From Panagrolaimus kolymaensis (Eukaryota > Nematoda > Chromadorea > Rhabditida > Panagrolaimidae): a stretch of DNA of 64,000 nucleotides. The DNA is taken from contig JAJQJQ010000010.1 in assembly GCA_028622995.1 (NCBI GenBank), positions 2,790,001 through 2,854,000 on the forward strand, in the 5' to 3' direction. Position numbers and translations under genes: made by a program. Positions 34,901-47,247 of this stretch are shown one piece after another (position 1 is the first letter of the stretch; each line of letters starts with the position of its first letter). The notes under the pieces were generated by a model. It made no database searches. It was not told the origin of the DNA and was given only the letters and a program-made list of their open reading frames with translations.

Positions 34901-37900
34901 CTTGGAAATGGAAAGTTTCAGTGGCATTTCCAGGAAAGTGTTAATTAAAATGCGTGGTTTTTAAATTTCCGTTTTATTTTATACGCAATCGCATCTTTTA
35001 GTGGGTTCAGGAAGTCACACACCGAATTTTTGCAACCCAGAAAATGTTCATTCATTTTTATGCCAAAAAAATTTAGTAAACCGCTTGACTCCATTTTTTT
35101 TAATGTCAAAAACTTGAAGAAAAAAAATTTAACGGATATTTAAAAAGAATAAAACTGGCCGCTGTCCACTTTTAGAAAAAAATCATTCATTCATGAAAAT
35201 GGACGGACGATCAATTTAGTGTGGTGACATCAAGGTTTTTTGCGCATTGCGACGCTTCCAAGTAAAATAATTCTTTTTTATTGGCAGCAGCAACAACAGC
35301 GATGAAGGATGATGAATGTCGTCGATCGCGAAAACCGCCAAAAAAAACATTTTTGCGCTCTGAGTGCCTGCGCCGATCACAAAAAAAAAAAGAGAAAGAA
35401 AAAAATGCCAATCGCTTTCAATCAATAATTATTAATTATTTGTTGTTGTTTTTCTTAATCCTTTAATTACTTTTATCTTATTTTAGTTTAACTGAAACTT
35501 TTGCAAGTGGAAGTGTTAGTGACGGCGGCGGCAGTAAATTTGGTAAGTTTTAAACGTTAAAATTTTAAAAGTTTTTTCCCGAAAATTTCCATTGCATATT
35601 AGCTGAATTTTTTTATAACAAGTTTATGAAGAAGAAAAAAAAGACCAAATAATTGCGGAGGTTGCGTGATGCAGCATTTTGTTTGTCGTGACGTCGCAAA
35701 CAATAGATGTGATTAATTTAATTATAAAAAAATAATAATAACGCTTTATTTTTCCGTCAAAAAATATTTAAACATTAAAATAAAAGTTTCATAACTTTTT
35801 AAAAATTTTAAAGTTTTTAATTCCATGATTCACGATAAAATAATAATTTTAGTGCGCCGCCAAGGCAGTGTTGAAAGTGCCGAAAAAAGACGTCCTCCAT
35901 CATTAAATCCCGTTGAACAAAATCTTAAAAGAAAAGTTAAAAGCGCGATGATTAGTGTTTACGGTAAGCAACATTTCTTGTGTTTTCTTTTTTTGTGCTT
36001 TGTTACTATCAGTTTTTTAAAGGTCGAAGAATTCCTTAATAAAAGTTGATGTTCGCTTACTACAGAAATTTCTCATTCAATTTTTAGGTGCGTTAACCGC
36101 TATCGAACAAGATGATTTGGATTCATTACGAATGATTCTATCGAAAAATAGCGTTCCAATAAATGATTCATTAGTCGAAAATGCCTTTTATAGCCAATTT
36201 CCATGCAAAGTCACTCTCTTAGATGTTGCATTAATGCTTAACCGGTTGAATGCCGCTTCACTTTTGCTACAGCATGAAGCAATTGAAAACCTACAACGTA
36301 AGTTTATTTTACACGTTGCTAAATGGTATCACTCATTCCCTGAAAAACCATAAAGGAATTCCTCATTCTTTTTTTTTGATTATTTATCAGTCAAATTTTT
36401 TTTGTGTGTGCTGTATTTTTGATAGAGGAAAAAAAATAATCATTTGAACTAACTAACTACTGAGTGATTGGTGCAGCAACGACGACGTAAATTTAATCTT
36501 TAAAATAAAAAAATGAACTGTTTAAATAACATTTTAGTATTATTATTATTTTTCTCTTTCCCAAATTTTTTTCTTCTTATTTCTGAATTTTTTTTTAGTT
36601 TCTGACATTAATAAAAGAAAACAAATTATCGATGAAGTGTTGAGGAATTATGAAATTCGATTTCGCCAATTAAAAGCTAGATCATTAATAATCAAGGTAT
36701 GTTTTGTGTTTAGTATAAAAAATGTTTATTACTAATAATGAGCCGGAAATGTCCAAGGAAATTTTCGATTATAAAACATCACTAATTTTATTTGGAATAT
36801 TTTATATTTTTTGTCTAAAATTATTGCTTTTACTTTGATGATTATTATTTTATTATTTATTTCTCCTTTTTTTTCAGGAAGAAGAAAAGAAAATTCGATC
36901 AATGGAGCATCATTTAAACACCCTCAAAAAAATGAAAAGCGTCTTAGATAGACCCGAATTTCCAACTCCTCCTATTGAAGTTAAAGCATATGTGGCGGCT
37001 TCATGTAGGGCGACAATTGAATTTAATGCACCTGGAACATCTAATAATTCTGTAATCACCAAATATAGAAGTATGTATTTTTTATAACCCATGAATATTA
37101 AAAAAATTAGCGTGGGTTATTTCTTTTTAGTTGAATGGAGTAAAACTTCCTCGTTTGATAGAATTGAAGGTTCTCAAATAGTCTATGACATGAGAGAAAC
37201 TTCGATCACTATTAGTAATCTTGAACACGGTGAATGCTATACTTTTCGAATTTATGCTGGATCAATGTTTGGTTTTGGTGAGCCTGTAATAGCTTTACCA
37301 AAAAATTTAAGAATTTCAAGTAATTTATAAATTTTTCCTTTTCATTTTTCATTCGTACAATTTAGGTTGGGAAGATTGCGAAGGTGTCCATCCCGAACGA
37401 GTGGTGTCAATGAGATCTATGGCCGAACTCCATGAAAAAGTAGAAAAATATCGACAATCTGCTGTTTGGCAAGTAGTATTTCCAACCAATGGTGGTGAAT
37501 CAGCTATAAAGAAAAAGAAAACGGGTCTTAGAAATTTATTTTCTGCAAGTTCAAAATTTATTAAAAATGTTGGAAGGTAAATCATTCTTAATCGCAATTT
37601 CCTTAATATAACTTATTCATTTGCAGAGGTGTTTACTTAGCAAGCGTAATATACACTGAAGACAAAGTTTTATGCACTGTGGATGATTGCTTGCCAGTTA
37701 TACAAATTGATGATAGCATAATTAGTGTACCTACAGATGATATGGATTGGCTTATGAAACTTTCACTTTGTTGGGATCAAGTTAATTACTTACAAGTACG
37801 AAACTTTCAAAAAAATTTTTTTAATTAGAAAATTTAGGATTCAAGTGGAGGTAGTTGGTCAAGCAATTTACCATTTCGAGCAAAAATTTTGGAAGCTGTT

Positions 37901-39813
37901 GCCGCTATGCATAATGCTTTGGGCGTTAAGGATATTGGCCGCGTCCATCATGTTCCATTATCATATTCCACTGCCACAACTTTCTTAGTTTCTGTTCATT
38001 TTGTAACTGAAAATCAAGCAATGCAATCTCAAGGTTTAGCAATGAGATGGATGAAATTAAACAAATTAATGCGTAAAAAATCTACAAATTCACCACTTGA
38101 TTTTTTATGCAAAGAAATTGTAAATATTTTAAACTTTTTTGAATCCAGTCAAATCCCACTTGATCGTGGCCTTTATTTGGGTTATTTAAAGATGCAATCA
38201 AGTCTCAATACTATTCGAGTTACGGTACCTGATAATTTACCATCATCGTTGCCATTTGTTACAATAAGATCTACTCCTCATGTCTCACAAGAAGAATGGG
38301 AATGGATTCGATCTCTGGATTCAGATGATGATAATTTTCAAAGACCCACTGCCACTCAACATGCGTTTCATCAACAAATTATTCGAGCGTCTGAAACATT
38401 ATTGCGTGACCTTGATTTGGATTCGGACTTAATAAATAGTCATAGATTATTTAAATTTCAAGTTTTACAACTTCATCCAGATGTGTCTTTTATTTTGGTG
38501 AGAATACTTGGCTGAATTTCTAAGTAAAAATAATTTTCACTTTTAGTTGTTCCCTCGGGCTGAAGATGTATGCCAGGTTCATGCTTCGTATAGTGCGATT
38601 GATGAATATAACGATCGTTGCAAAGGCTGTGTATCAATTCCAATTCCAGTTTTTGAAATGAGTAAGTGCCTCCTTTTGTTTTTTTAATGGCGGTATAATA
38701 CTCATTATTACTTTTTCAGTTAGTTTTTCAACATACCAACCGGATTTTATTGCAACTTATTGTCGATTGAATATTTTTATTGAACATTTTATTACGATTA
38801 TTAAATATGAAAAGCGTCAATGTTTGCATGAGCATGATGCTCGAGTTTATAATGAACAACTCGATAAATTAATGGAATTTCAACAACAACTTGAAGATGT
38901 TTGGCGTTCAGCGAGATGGATAAGTAATATTGCCACCATTGCTCGAGAAAGACAAACGAATTGCGGAATTCCATTGAGTTATGTTTTGAATCCACCACCA
39001 CCTGCATTGCCTGGCGATGATGCCTCGGATGTTGGATACCATAGTGATCAAGGTGATTCGAATAAAACTAGCGAAAAGCAAGCGCCACTGAATTCATCAA
39101 GAAGGCAAAGTGATGCTGTTATATCAGATACAACACCACCAGCTTCAATTCGACGTGCTAATTTCCGAAATGGCAAAGTAGCACCAAATGAAACTCCAAC
39201 AAAAGAGCCATTAACAAGATCGAAAAGTGTGGTTGAAAGGGGTGAAATTCGGCTAGCTTCAATTGATAAAATGTTTCAAGAAGATAATCTTTATACTTTG
39301 TCGGAATCTGCAACACCCACTAATATAGCAAAGAAGCAGCATCAACAATCAGATTCAACAACCCTTGATTTTCTTGCAAGAAAGTTGCATCAAAATCCAT
39401 CTCCCAGTCGCTTGTCTGGTATTATTCGTGTATTTGCTGCTTATGAATGTGCATTACCCAAAAATACTGCAATTCGTTTAAGCATAAATCAATCAACTAC
39501 AGCTCGAGAGGTTGTGGCGCTAGTTGTAGAACAGATTAATAAAGTAAATTTTAACTATTTTTGTTATTATTAAAAAATTATTATTATATATTTTTAGTTA
39601 ACTCTTTTATCTGAAAACAATGATGATAGAAAACTGCCACCTCTTTTACAAGATTATTGTCTCGTTTCTGTTATTGGTGCTCGAGAAAGACGTTTAAGAG
39701 ATGAATTCCAACCTATGAGGCTACTGCCTCCATGGACGCGTGGAAGGCTTTTTGTACGTCGTTGCGATTCTGCAACGGCTGCTATTCGTTTTGGTAATGA
39801 AACGTTCGTATAG
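31912..39813 (+). CDS. ankfn1: ANKFN1 / wide-awake (Nmf9) ortholog, copy 2
   Basis: Fifteen exons: 31912-32156, 32183-32343, 34692-34848, 35487-35542, 35853-35963, 36088-36297, 36599-36696, 36878-37070, 37131-37319, 37366-37576, 37627-37795, 37838-38497, 38547-38661, 38720-39543, 39598-39813. The 1204-aa product is predicted to be identical to copy 1: the only differences found lie in introns (T run before 34673; base 35814). The copy includes its own upstream and downstream sequence, so it looks intact and potentially expressed. The 26-nt first intron (32157-32182) is present here too. In most animals I know of, this gene is single copy, so a full-length duplicate would raise dosage. Confidence 0.85.
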
Positions 39814-41277
39814 TGTTTATTAACACACTTTGATTATGTATTTATTTTTTACGGGTTTATTAAATTACTGACTTTAAATGATTCCATTGAATTTAAAATG
39901 TCTTTTGCGAGCTTGTAAATAATTTTCAAGTTGATGCAAATTAAAAAAGATATATCTCGCATGTTTTATTTACGGGACTTTTTAAATTGCATTTATTCGT
40001 GTAAATTAATTAATAATAAAATGAGATTCCTAACGTGACAGTTGCACAACTCTTAAACATCACAAGCTTTATTTAAACTTTTAGCAAGTTTATTTTTTGA
40101 AACAAAAAGGAAATAAAGCTAACTTTGATAGATAATAATAACATATTAAAAAAAAGAATTAGTCAAAAAGTTTGGAATTATTAAGCAATATAAAAGAATT
40201 TTTGAAACCCTATCTCTTTTTTTGCTTTTCTTTATAAAATCTAATAAATAAGAAAATGATAAAACTATAAACATCTTTGACGTTAGGAAGCCTTAAAGTT
40301 TTTGAGAATAGATTTTTTACATTTGTTATAGCCGGATTTTATATATTTCGGCTATAAACACATTTTACTTTGCTGTTTTTTTAAAACAGCTTTTTTTTTC
40401 TTTTAGTTTACTCTAGTTTTTTTTTATATTCTATGCTATTATTAATTTTTTACCTCATTAATTAACAATGACTGTTCAGCGCACAATAAATAACAAAAAT
40501 AAAAATAAAAACGAGTTAGACGTGAGAGGGATTCAAAAATTGTCCCATAAAACTTTTTTGAATACTCCATAGTTACTCCTATAATCTTGTTTGAGGGCAA
40601 TAGATTAAAAAAAGATTTTATTATTTTCTCTATTTCCAAAATAGTTTATGAGGAAAAAAGGTTTTCAAAAATGCTGACGATGATGACCATGAAAAATATT
40701 TATAAAAATAATTTATTAAGCGTTCGCAAGTTAAATTATTCAGTTTCAAGAGTGTCGTCGTCAATAAACTCTTTAACGAAAAACATCTTTTTGTTATTAA
40801 ATAATCCGATTCGGAGTTCCCTCCTTCCTACTCATTATTTATTTTTATTTTACAAACAAAAATAGAAAAGGGATAAACGTGCATTTTTTTATTGCCCCTT
40901 TACTTCTTGTATATACATACTAAACTCTTTTGATGGTCAGTGGCAAAGTTGTCATGGATACATAGGCACTTTCCTTCAAGAGCCATCATCCAAGGACACG
41001 CTTTTCTTTTTTTACTGCCATAAGTGTTTTGCAGCCACCGCCACTGGCCATTCGGGAGTTTCAAGAGGACATTCACAAAAAAAGGAGGTCACTATTTTGC
41101 TTAGATTCCATTGGCGAAACAGGTGGAAATATTTTTGTCCGCTCAAAAGTATATCATTTCTTTGTTTTCGATTTATAAAAATTAGTTTATTTTATAAATA
41201 AAATTATTTAGATGCTGTAAGCTGCCAATTTATTTTTTGAAAACATTAACATCAAGAAATGTCACAAAAGCCATAAA
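39814..41277. other. Intergenic region and promoter of the membrane-protein gene
   Basis: This is the copy of 27011-28474, including the hairpin pair at 40326-40399. Its right end is the promoter of the intact membrane-protein gene at 41278. No other gene was recognised. Confidence 0.45.
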
Positions 41278-43984
41278 ATGAAACTACAAACATTTGAGCT
41301 TTGCATCACACTTGTGGTAATTTTGTATGCATTTATTGATGGCTATGTTGATAAAAGGCGAAGGTGGAAACGTCAAACTTTGCCATCAGATAATGTTCAA
41401 GTAAGCTTCTTATCATTTTTAGATTCTTTAAAAAAACTAAATTTTAAGGTCCATTCCTTCGATTCCAATGTCACTATAGAAGACCAAGTTGTTGTCACTT
41501 CTTCAAACTCCAGAATCGAACTTTTGGAATCAAATTTTGGTGCAACAATATGGTCCAATTCCTCTTTATTACGCTTTAATCCTAATGACGAGTATGTCAA
41601 TCTCACTGCCCAAAGAGCCATATCCAAATTTAATCTCAATACTGCTGAATTTATAACTTTTGGTCAAATTTATTCGGTATATTTTTCACTTTTAAAATTT
41701 TTTTAACTCGTCTAAATTTTTTAGTTAAATGAAACAACAAATAGACAAACAGATTCAGAAAGTCAATTATTTCTTTCCCTTCAAAATGCCGTAAATTTAA
41801 GCCTTACTGATGCGTCAACCCAAACGCAAGTGGAAGCCATAAATGGTCGGCGGGCTCAAATAAATGCAAATACATGGGATGTACAAATTGAGAGAAAGTT
41901 GACTCTTTCATCAAATGTTTTTCAAAATTTTGCCAGAGAATTAACTATTACCTCAGTATCAAATAAATATAATATTGCAATAATATTGGATGGTGCTCAA
42001 ATAGGATTATTATATGGAAAAGTGAGATTAGATATTCAACCAGATTATCGAAAACTTATTCTTACAACTGAAACTCATAAAGTTGAATTACAAACTTATC
42101 AATCACCGTTTGATTTATCCATTACTGATGAAGAATTGCTGATAAGAGCTCCAGATGAAAATACTGCTGTTCAAATACAGCCAAATTCTTCTGATATTTC
42201 CATTAATGTTCATCAACTCTCTCAAATGGCTGTCGATAGATTTGGTGGAGGAAGGTTTACCCTTCAAGGAGCTCCTCACGGTACCACTGCCGAAGCTTTA
42301 CAGCTTGATTCTCAAGAACTTTCACTTCATTTATTTGCGGGTAATGACTCTTCGGATGAAGCCATAATTCAATCAAGTTCAAACCATTCTCGACTTTCAT
42401 TACAAACTAATTTAACAAAGGTAAGTACCGCAATAAAAGAGAATTTTTACCTAATTAAGAAAATATTTTAGGCTAGTTTAACTGCCGGTCATCATTACAT
42501 TCAAATTATGGGTGGAGCTCCTCATTTACTTTTATTTACGGGAAATGTCTCACTCGATGTTTCAAGTAATTCTCAAGGGCTTTCAGCTGTAAGATTAATG
42601 CCAGAATTCGTGCCACCTGAGGACCAATTTCAAAATATGGGTTTGTACAAATTATAAAGTTTTGCAACAGAAATGAAAAGCTTATATTTTAGGACCTTAT
42701 GGTAACGATAGTGACTCAAATAGCAACATGTTTAATGGCACTGGCGGTAATAATAATAGCGGAAATAATGGAAATAGACCCACTGGCGGCGGTGGTCAAA
42801 CAAGCAGCAATAGTACAGAAGCAACGGTCACCTCAGTAACAATAAGAGGAAACCAGCAACGGCCTCCTCAAAATGGACGCTCAACTCCTCCACCATCTTC
42901 AAATCAAGAATCTGGAAATACAGAAGAAGTTGAAAATACTGTTACAAATCCTGGATTTGTGTTAATTACACCAAATCCAAATGCCAGTGAAAACTTACCA
43001 TCTGCAAATCAAACGAACGGTGGTGTCACATTTAATAATTCCATAGACAATCCTGAAACCATTGCAACAGATTTCCCACATCCAGAAACTCCATTTCCAC
43101 CCAGAAATACATCAGACAATTTTATCATTGGCCAATTTGGAACAGAAGGTGCACCAACACCACCAACAATAGAGGGTTTTCCAATTTTTGCTACTATAAC
43201 TAATATTGCTTTACCAAAGAATTCAACCGCAAATTATTTTACAGATGACTTTCCTATACCACCGAGTACAATAACCACAGCAAATACAACGGCGATATTT
43301 TTAATTTCCACTTCAACGCCACTTAGAATGCTTCGAGATGATTCAAATGCTGCATCGAAAAATTTAATGGAAGTTAATTTACGTGTTGCAAGAAGCGCTG
43401 AAAGTTATGGCGAAGATGCAATGGTCTCAGATTTGGAGAAAAGTTTATCAGAGTTGGTTGAAACAGCTTTGGTAAATTTGACGGATGAAAATGATGGAAA
43501 GACAAGAAAAAAGCGAATGTCGAATGAAGTCGATGTGAAAGTTTACGATTTGATACGAAATCAAGCAGATCCCGAATCGATTGTTGTGAAATTTTATGTT
43601 GACAAACCTGATTATTTTCAAGATTTGCCATTCCTTACAACAAAATTGAATGCTTTTGGACATCAAATGTTGAGTGAAAAATTGAAATACAAGGTGCGTT
43701 TTATAATATTTTGCTTGATTTTTATTAATATTATTTTATAGGTAATTTCCCCTGTCAAAATTCAGCAAAATCTTAGCTTTGGCATTACACTTTTTGCTAT
43801 CACTTGCGCTTTCATTGTTATGATTATCCTTATTTTTATTACTGTTCAATGCACATCAGACAAAAAAGTAAGCCAATAAAATCATAATTTATTAACCTTT
43901 TTTATTATTATTATTTTTTAGACATGGTTAAAATATTTGAGGAAACGAAAAGTGGAAGATATACCACAAATGGTTAAAATTTAG
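41278..43984 (+). CDS. Single-pass type I membrane protein of unknown family
   Basis: Seven exons: 41278-41400, 41449-41676, 41725-42420, 42472-42640, 42693-43693, 43742-43867, 43922-43984; phases agree and give 801 aa. Residues ~1-23 are a signal peptide (ELCITLVVILYAFIDG). A large ectodomain follows. Its first ~420 residues look beta-strand rich with many N-glycosylation sites (NVT, NSS, NLT). A Pro/Thr/Asn-rich linker (~430-640) comes next, then a KTRKKRMSN dibasic stretch that could be a furin-type cleavage site, and a compact segment ending near VISPVKIQQN. One transmembrane helix (ITLFAITCAFIVMIILIFI) and a short basic tail (LKYLRKRKVEDIPQ) end the protein. I do not recognise the family. 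A SEA-like or sarcoglycan-like fold was considered but is unsupported. Its promoter and first 88 coding bases are duplicated at 28475. Confidence 0.75.
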
Positions 43985-44204
43985 TATATCATTTTTTTAA
44001 ATATTAAAAAATAGTTATATGTGTTGAAAATTTTAAAGAGATAAATTATTTTAATTATTTATTAAAAGTTTGTAAGCAAATATATTTTTTGCTAAAAAAA
44101 TACTTATAAGAAGAAAGGAAAGTAAAGTTAGGTACTCGTGAGATGATAATCATTTATGAATATAAAAAGTTGCGTAAAGGGCAAATGAGGCGAATGAAAA
44201 GTGA

Positions 44205-44993
44205 TTAATGAAAGTATCTGAAAATCAAGGCAGCTAACAATAAAGACCATTTGTGATGTGCTAAATTTGTCGAATTGCATAAATTTCCATCACAAGTGCA
44301 AACTTCCATATCACCTAAAAATAACAATTTTAAAATCATAAAAAAATGTGACCTCTTCAAAAATAAAGTATTTTATGCAACTTTTTTGATTCGCTCATCA
44401 ACAATAAAAAAAATGCGTCCATAATTAGGAACAATTTTTGAATCAAGGTTGGCGCTACCCTACTAAATTAGGTGCATTTTTCGGCAATAGTTTTTTTAAC
44501 CCTTTTCTTGTCAAAATGTTTGTTTTTGATTTTGAGTTTTTTCAGTACTGATTTTAAAAAAAAATTTCTTTACCTTGGCTGCTTGTAATTCTCGTACAAT
44601 CGGAACGAATTTGTTCCTGGGCATTTGGGATGCAACTTCTCCAAACTTGGGAATTTCCTAAAAACCATTTTGCTGGGTTTAACAACATTATTCTTATTCA
44701 AACAAACCATTTTTCTCTTTAAACCACATTTTCATGCAAACTCCATTTTCACATTCTTGACTTCTCACACCGGAACGAAGAGCTACTTCAGGCTGAAAAA
44801 AACCGCAGAATAAACTTTGGATCTTTCAAAGGTTAATTTACCGCAAAATTGTCATTGCATTCATCCGTGTTTGGAACAAAGCGAACATTTTCGAGCCATC
44901 TTCGCCAATTTTGATCTTGAACATCGCTGAGAAGTCGATCGGCATCCATTGTTGTGCATGAATAACATCGAATTGTTCGCATTTGACCTTTGA
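44205..44993 (-). CDS. Ly6/uPAR-like GPI-anchored protein A (first exon not found)
   Basis: Exons 44993-44842, 44792-44708, 44657-44574 and 44314-44205 join in phase. The product begins ...MRTIRCYSCTTMDADR, contains further Cys (DECNDNFA, SQECENGVCMKMW, VWRSCIP, RSDCTRI) and closes with VCTCDGNLCNST, the C-x-C...LCN ending of three-finger Ly6 domains. A hydrophobic tail (WSLLLAALIFRYFH) follows and fits GPI attachment. The first visible exon starts in phase 1, so a signal-peptide exon should lie upstream. A hydrophobic open stretch at ~45130-45085 is possible but has no ATG. Ly6 proteins often modulate ion channels and receptors. Ly6-like protein B ends 165 bp upstream on the same strand, so the two may be co-transcribed. 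Confidence 0.7.
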
Positions 44994-45157
44994 CTTAAAA
45001 AATTAAATATTTTCTTTTGCTTTGTTTTTATAAAAATTATTATTTTTTAAGGTTGAAGTTTTTATAAGTAAAAAAAAGTATACCAACAATGCAACAAACA
45101 AAAAAAGAGAGACAAAATAAAAACGATAATCAAACAAAAACTCAATGAAACAAAATA

Positions 45158-45966
45158 CTAGCAACTAGGAGCTAAAAAAATAAAAGAAAAACTTAGAATG
45201 ATGGAATAAATAATTGAGAAAATAGTTTTTGATGTCGCTGTATTGCATAAATCTTCGCCGCAAACGCACCAAGTTCCATAAGCTTGATTGGAAGCAAATC
45301 GAGTGCATAATTGTTTGAAGACGCCTTTGGAGCGGGGAATGCAAGTTCGTAAAACATCCGTTCGACCTAAAACCTTTCGGTATAAAATAATTTCCAAAAA
45401 ATTACCAGTTTTAAGAAACCGAAAGATTTTAGGAAGAAAAAGTAGTTTAACAAAAATCCCAAAAAAGAATGCCCAGGAAAAGTAAAGCAAGGAACTATAA
45501 AAAATTTTGCGAACCAGAATGCCGAGCAGTATAATTAATTTTAACACAAATCCCTTGATCACAAATGGGCGCTAACCCATCTTGCTCAATGGGATTATCA
45601 CAAACTGATGTAACAGGAATTGAAGATAATAAAAGGGAAGTTAGATAAACGCCTGGATGAGCTCCAGAACCTCCAACAATTTCCGATGCATTCATGGATG
45701 TGCAAGAATGACAACGAATTTCATCAACATATTTAACTTTTTTAGTGGTTTGAGTTAAACTTTCGCCAAAATTTGTTAATCCTTTTGTCCAAGTCCATTC
45801 TAAAGAGATGTTTCAAATAACAAAAAAATTGATTTTATGTTGCAAAAATGTGAAGATAAGATTTAAGAATTATGTGACACAAATCAATGAAGAAAATTTA
45901 ATTCACAAAATTAAACGAACCTGCAGTTGCAAAAATTGGCAAAATAATAAAAATATAATACAACAT
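45158..45966 (-). CDS. Ly6/uPAR-like GPI-anchored protein B
   Basis: Exons 45966-45921, 45799-45515 and 45366-45158 give 179 aa with matching phases. The first exon is a clean signal peptide (MLYYIFIILPIFATA). The mature part has IRCHSCTSMN near the start, VCDNPIEQDG, ICDQGICVKI, RTCIPRSKG, KQLCTRFAS and the closing WCVCGEDLCNTA, the Ly6 Cys pattern. It ends with a hydrophobic segment (IFSIIYSIILSFSFIFLA) suited to GPI anchoring. It is a diverged relative of the neighbouring Ly6-like protein A, probably by an older tandem duplication. A secreted or surface modulator role is inferred from the family. Confidence 0.8.
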
Positions 45967-47247
45967 TGGAAAATTTATAAAAAAAATCAAACTAAATTCA
46001 AGCTTTGAAATATACTAAATGGCAGCAATATAAAGTTAGTAGTAGCACTCAATGAAGCAGCAAAATTCAAAATTTCAATAATTGTTTATGCACACCTTCT
46101 GAAATAACTAAAATTTTATGAATAAAAATGTTATAAAACAAAGGTTGAATGCACGATTTTCATAAAAAATTAAACAGGCCAAAATAAAAAAAATAAATGC
46201 AATAACATGAAAGTAACATAAAAAATTAAATATTATTGAAAATTGACTAGACCACTACTACCTCCAAATGAAACAAAGTGGTTGAGAAAAACTAAAAAAA
46301 AAAGAGAGGATGCGCAAAAAAGGAGGTTCACAACTACGTCTTGACTTATCGACGACGGCCATTATTATTAGAGGCGTGGTTGAGGAACTCCAACGATCGC
46401 ATAAACGTTTAATGAAAGCGACAGCAAAACCGTTTAAGATCAACAAAAATGAAATCTTAATTTTGGATGCTGCTGAAATTGACAGCCACGGTTATATTTG
46501 TGTTTATGCAAATAATGAATGGTTTTAAATTTTTTTTGACAAGTAAGCGCGTTTTCACCTTTTTTGGTATTTGTCTTATTCGAAATAAAAAAAAAACAAT
46601 GAAAAGAAAAAAAACCTTTGACATTAAAAAAATATGTGAGATGAGAACGTGCAACAGCAATAAAAAAAAAATTGACTACCGCGTCAAAAAATAAATAAAA
46701 TAAAAGATGTGATCCGATGACACTTCTAAAAAAATGTTGTCGTCGAGAAACGCGATATATGTGTATATTGAACTTCGATAGGAAATGGTGACTGTGGGGA
46801 GATATGTTTGCAATCCACTTAACAATTTTACTTTTTTTTAAAATTTAAACTCATAAATTGGTTAAATTTTTTTAATTTTATTTATTAAAACAAAAAATAA
46901 ATATTTTGCAACAAATTCGATAAATTTTGTTAGCATAAAAAGCAAGAACAAAATAAAAGTTGTTCTATTGCCCATCTTTGTTTTGTCAATCAAATCAACA
47001 TTGTAAGATTAGGCTTTTTGTCAACAATATAAAGCTTGATGCGCTTTTGCGGAGTCAATGTGTGTTCACGCGAGAGAAATAATAGACAATTGTCAAAAAA
47101 TGTAAAAAATAAATCAAAAAGCCTTAGAATAAACAGTATCAAATTTAACCCCTTAAAAAGTTGACACAGAGTGAAAAAAGGAGAAAATAAAAAATAAAAA
47201 GTTAGTTATTCTTTTTTTTCAAAAAAGGCAAAAGTCTTATTATTTTT
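45967..47247. other. Non-coding spacer containing an immunoglobulin-like relic
   Basis: About 1.3 kb lies between the degenerin stop and the Ly6-like protein B start. It is AT-rich with A runs. Apart from the Ig-like fragment described separately at 46400-46528, no gene was recognised. Confidence 0.45.
46400..46528 (+). pseudogene. Immunoglobulin-like domain fragment
   Basis: The plus-strand frame reads KPFKINKNEILILDAAEIDSHGYICVYAN and then stops. (N)xxLxIxxAxxxDxGxYxC is the E-to-F strand signature of I-set/C2-set immunoglobulin domains. The first half, with its Cys and core Trp, is not found in the same frame; a nearby other-frame stretch (PPNETKWLRKT, 46262-46294) could be a frame-shifted remnant. 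No good splice sites flank it. It is either a decayed exon or a chance match. Confidence 0.3.

Larger units (their letters stand above)
28566..41368. repeat. Tandem duplication, unit 2 (12,803 bp)
   Basis: This is the direct repeat of 15764-28565, in the same orientation and immediately adjacent. The offset is 12,802 up to the T run near 34657 (16 T) and 12,803 after it. The other difference found is T at 35814 (C at 23011 in unit 1). Both differences are intronic. The junction joins GGTGGA to GAATGG. The bases flanking the two outer ends differ (T at 15763, A at 41369), so there is no microhomology and no inserted base. Confidence 0.97.

Noticed and set aside
15764..41368. Reading the repeat as two allelic haplotigs joined by the assembler
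   Set aside because: Haplotig errors usually join at contig ends with overlap. Here the copies abut exactly, the outer genes are intact and the junction falls mid-exon. It cannot be excluded without reads, so it is kept as the main alternative.
41278..43984. Sarcoglycan-like identity for the membrane protein
   Set aside because: Sarcoglycans of the beta/gamma/delta type have an N-terminal membrane anchor and a C-terminal Cys cluster; this protein has a signal peptide and a C-terminal helix.
45085..45157. Signal-peptide exon for Ly6-like protein A
   Set aside because: The minus strand is open and hydrophobic (LIIVFILSLFFCLLHC) before a GTATAC donor, but no ATG precedes it and it is in phase with the stop codon of Ly6-like protein B.
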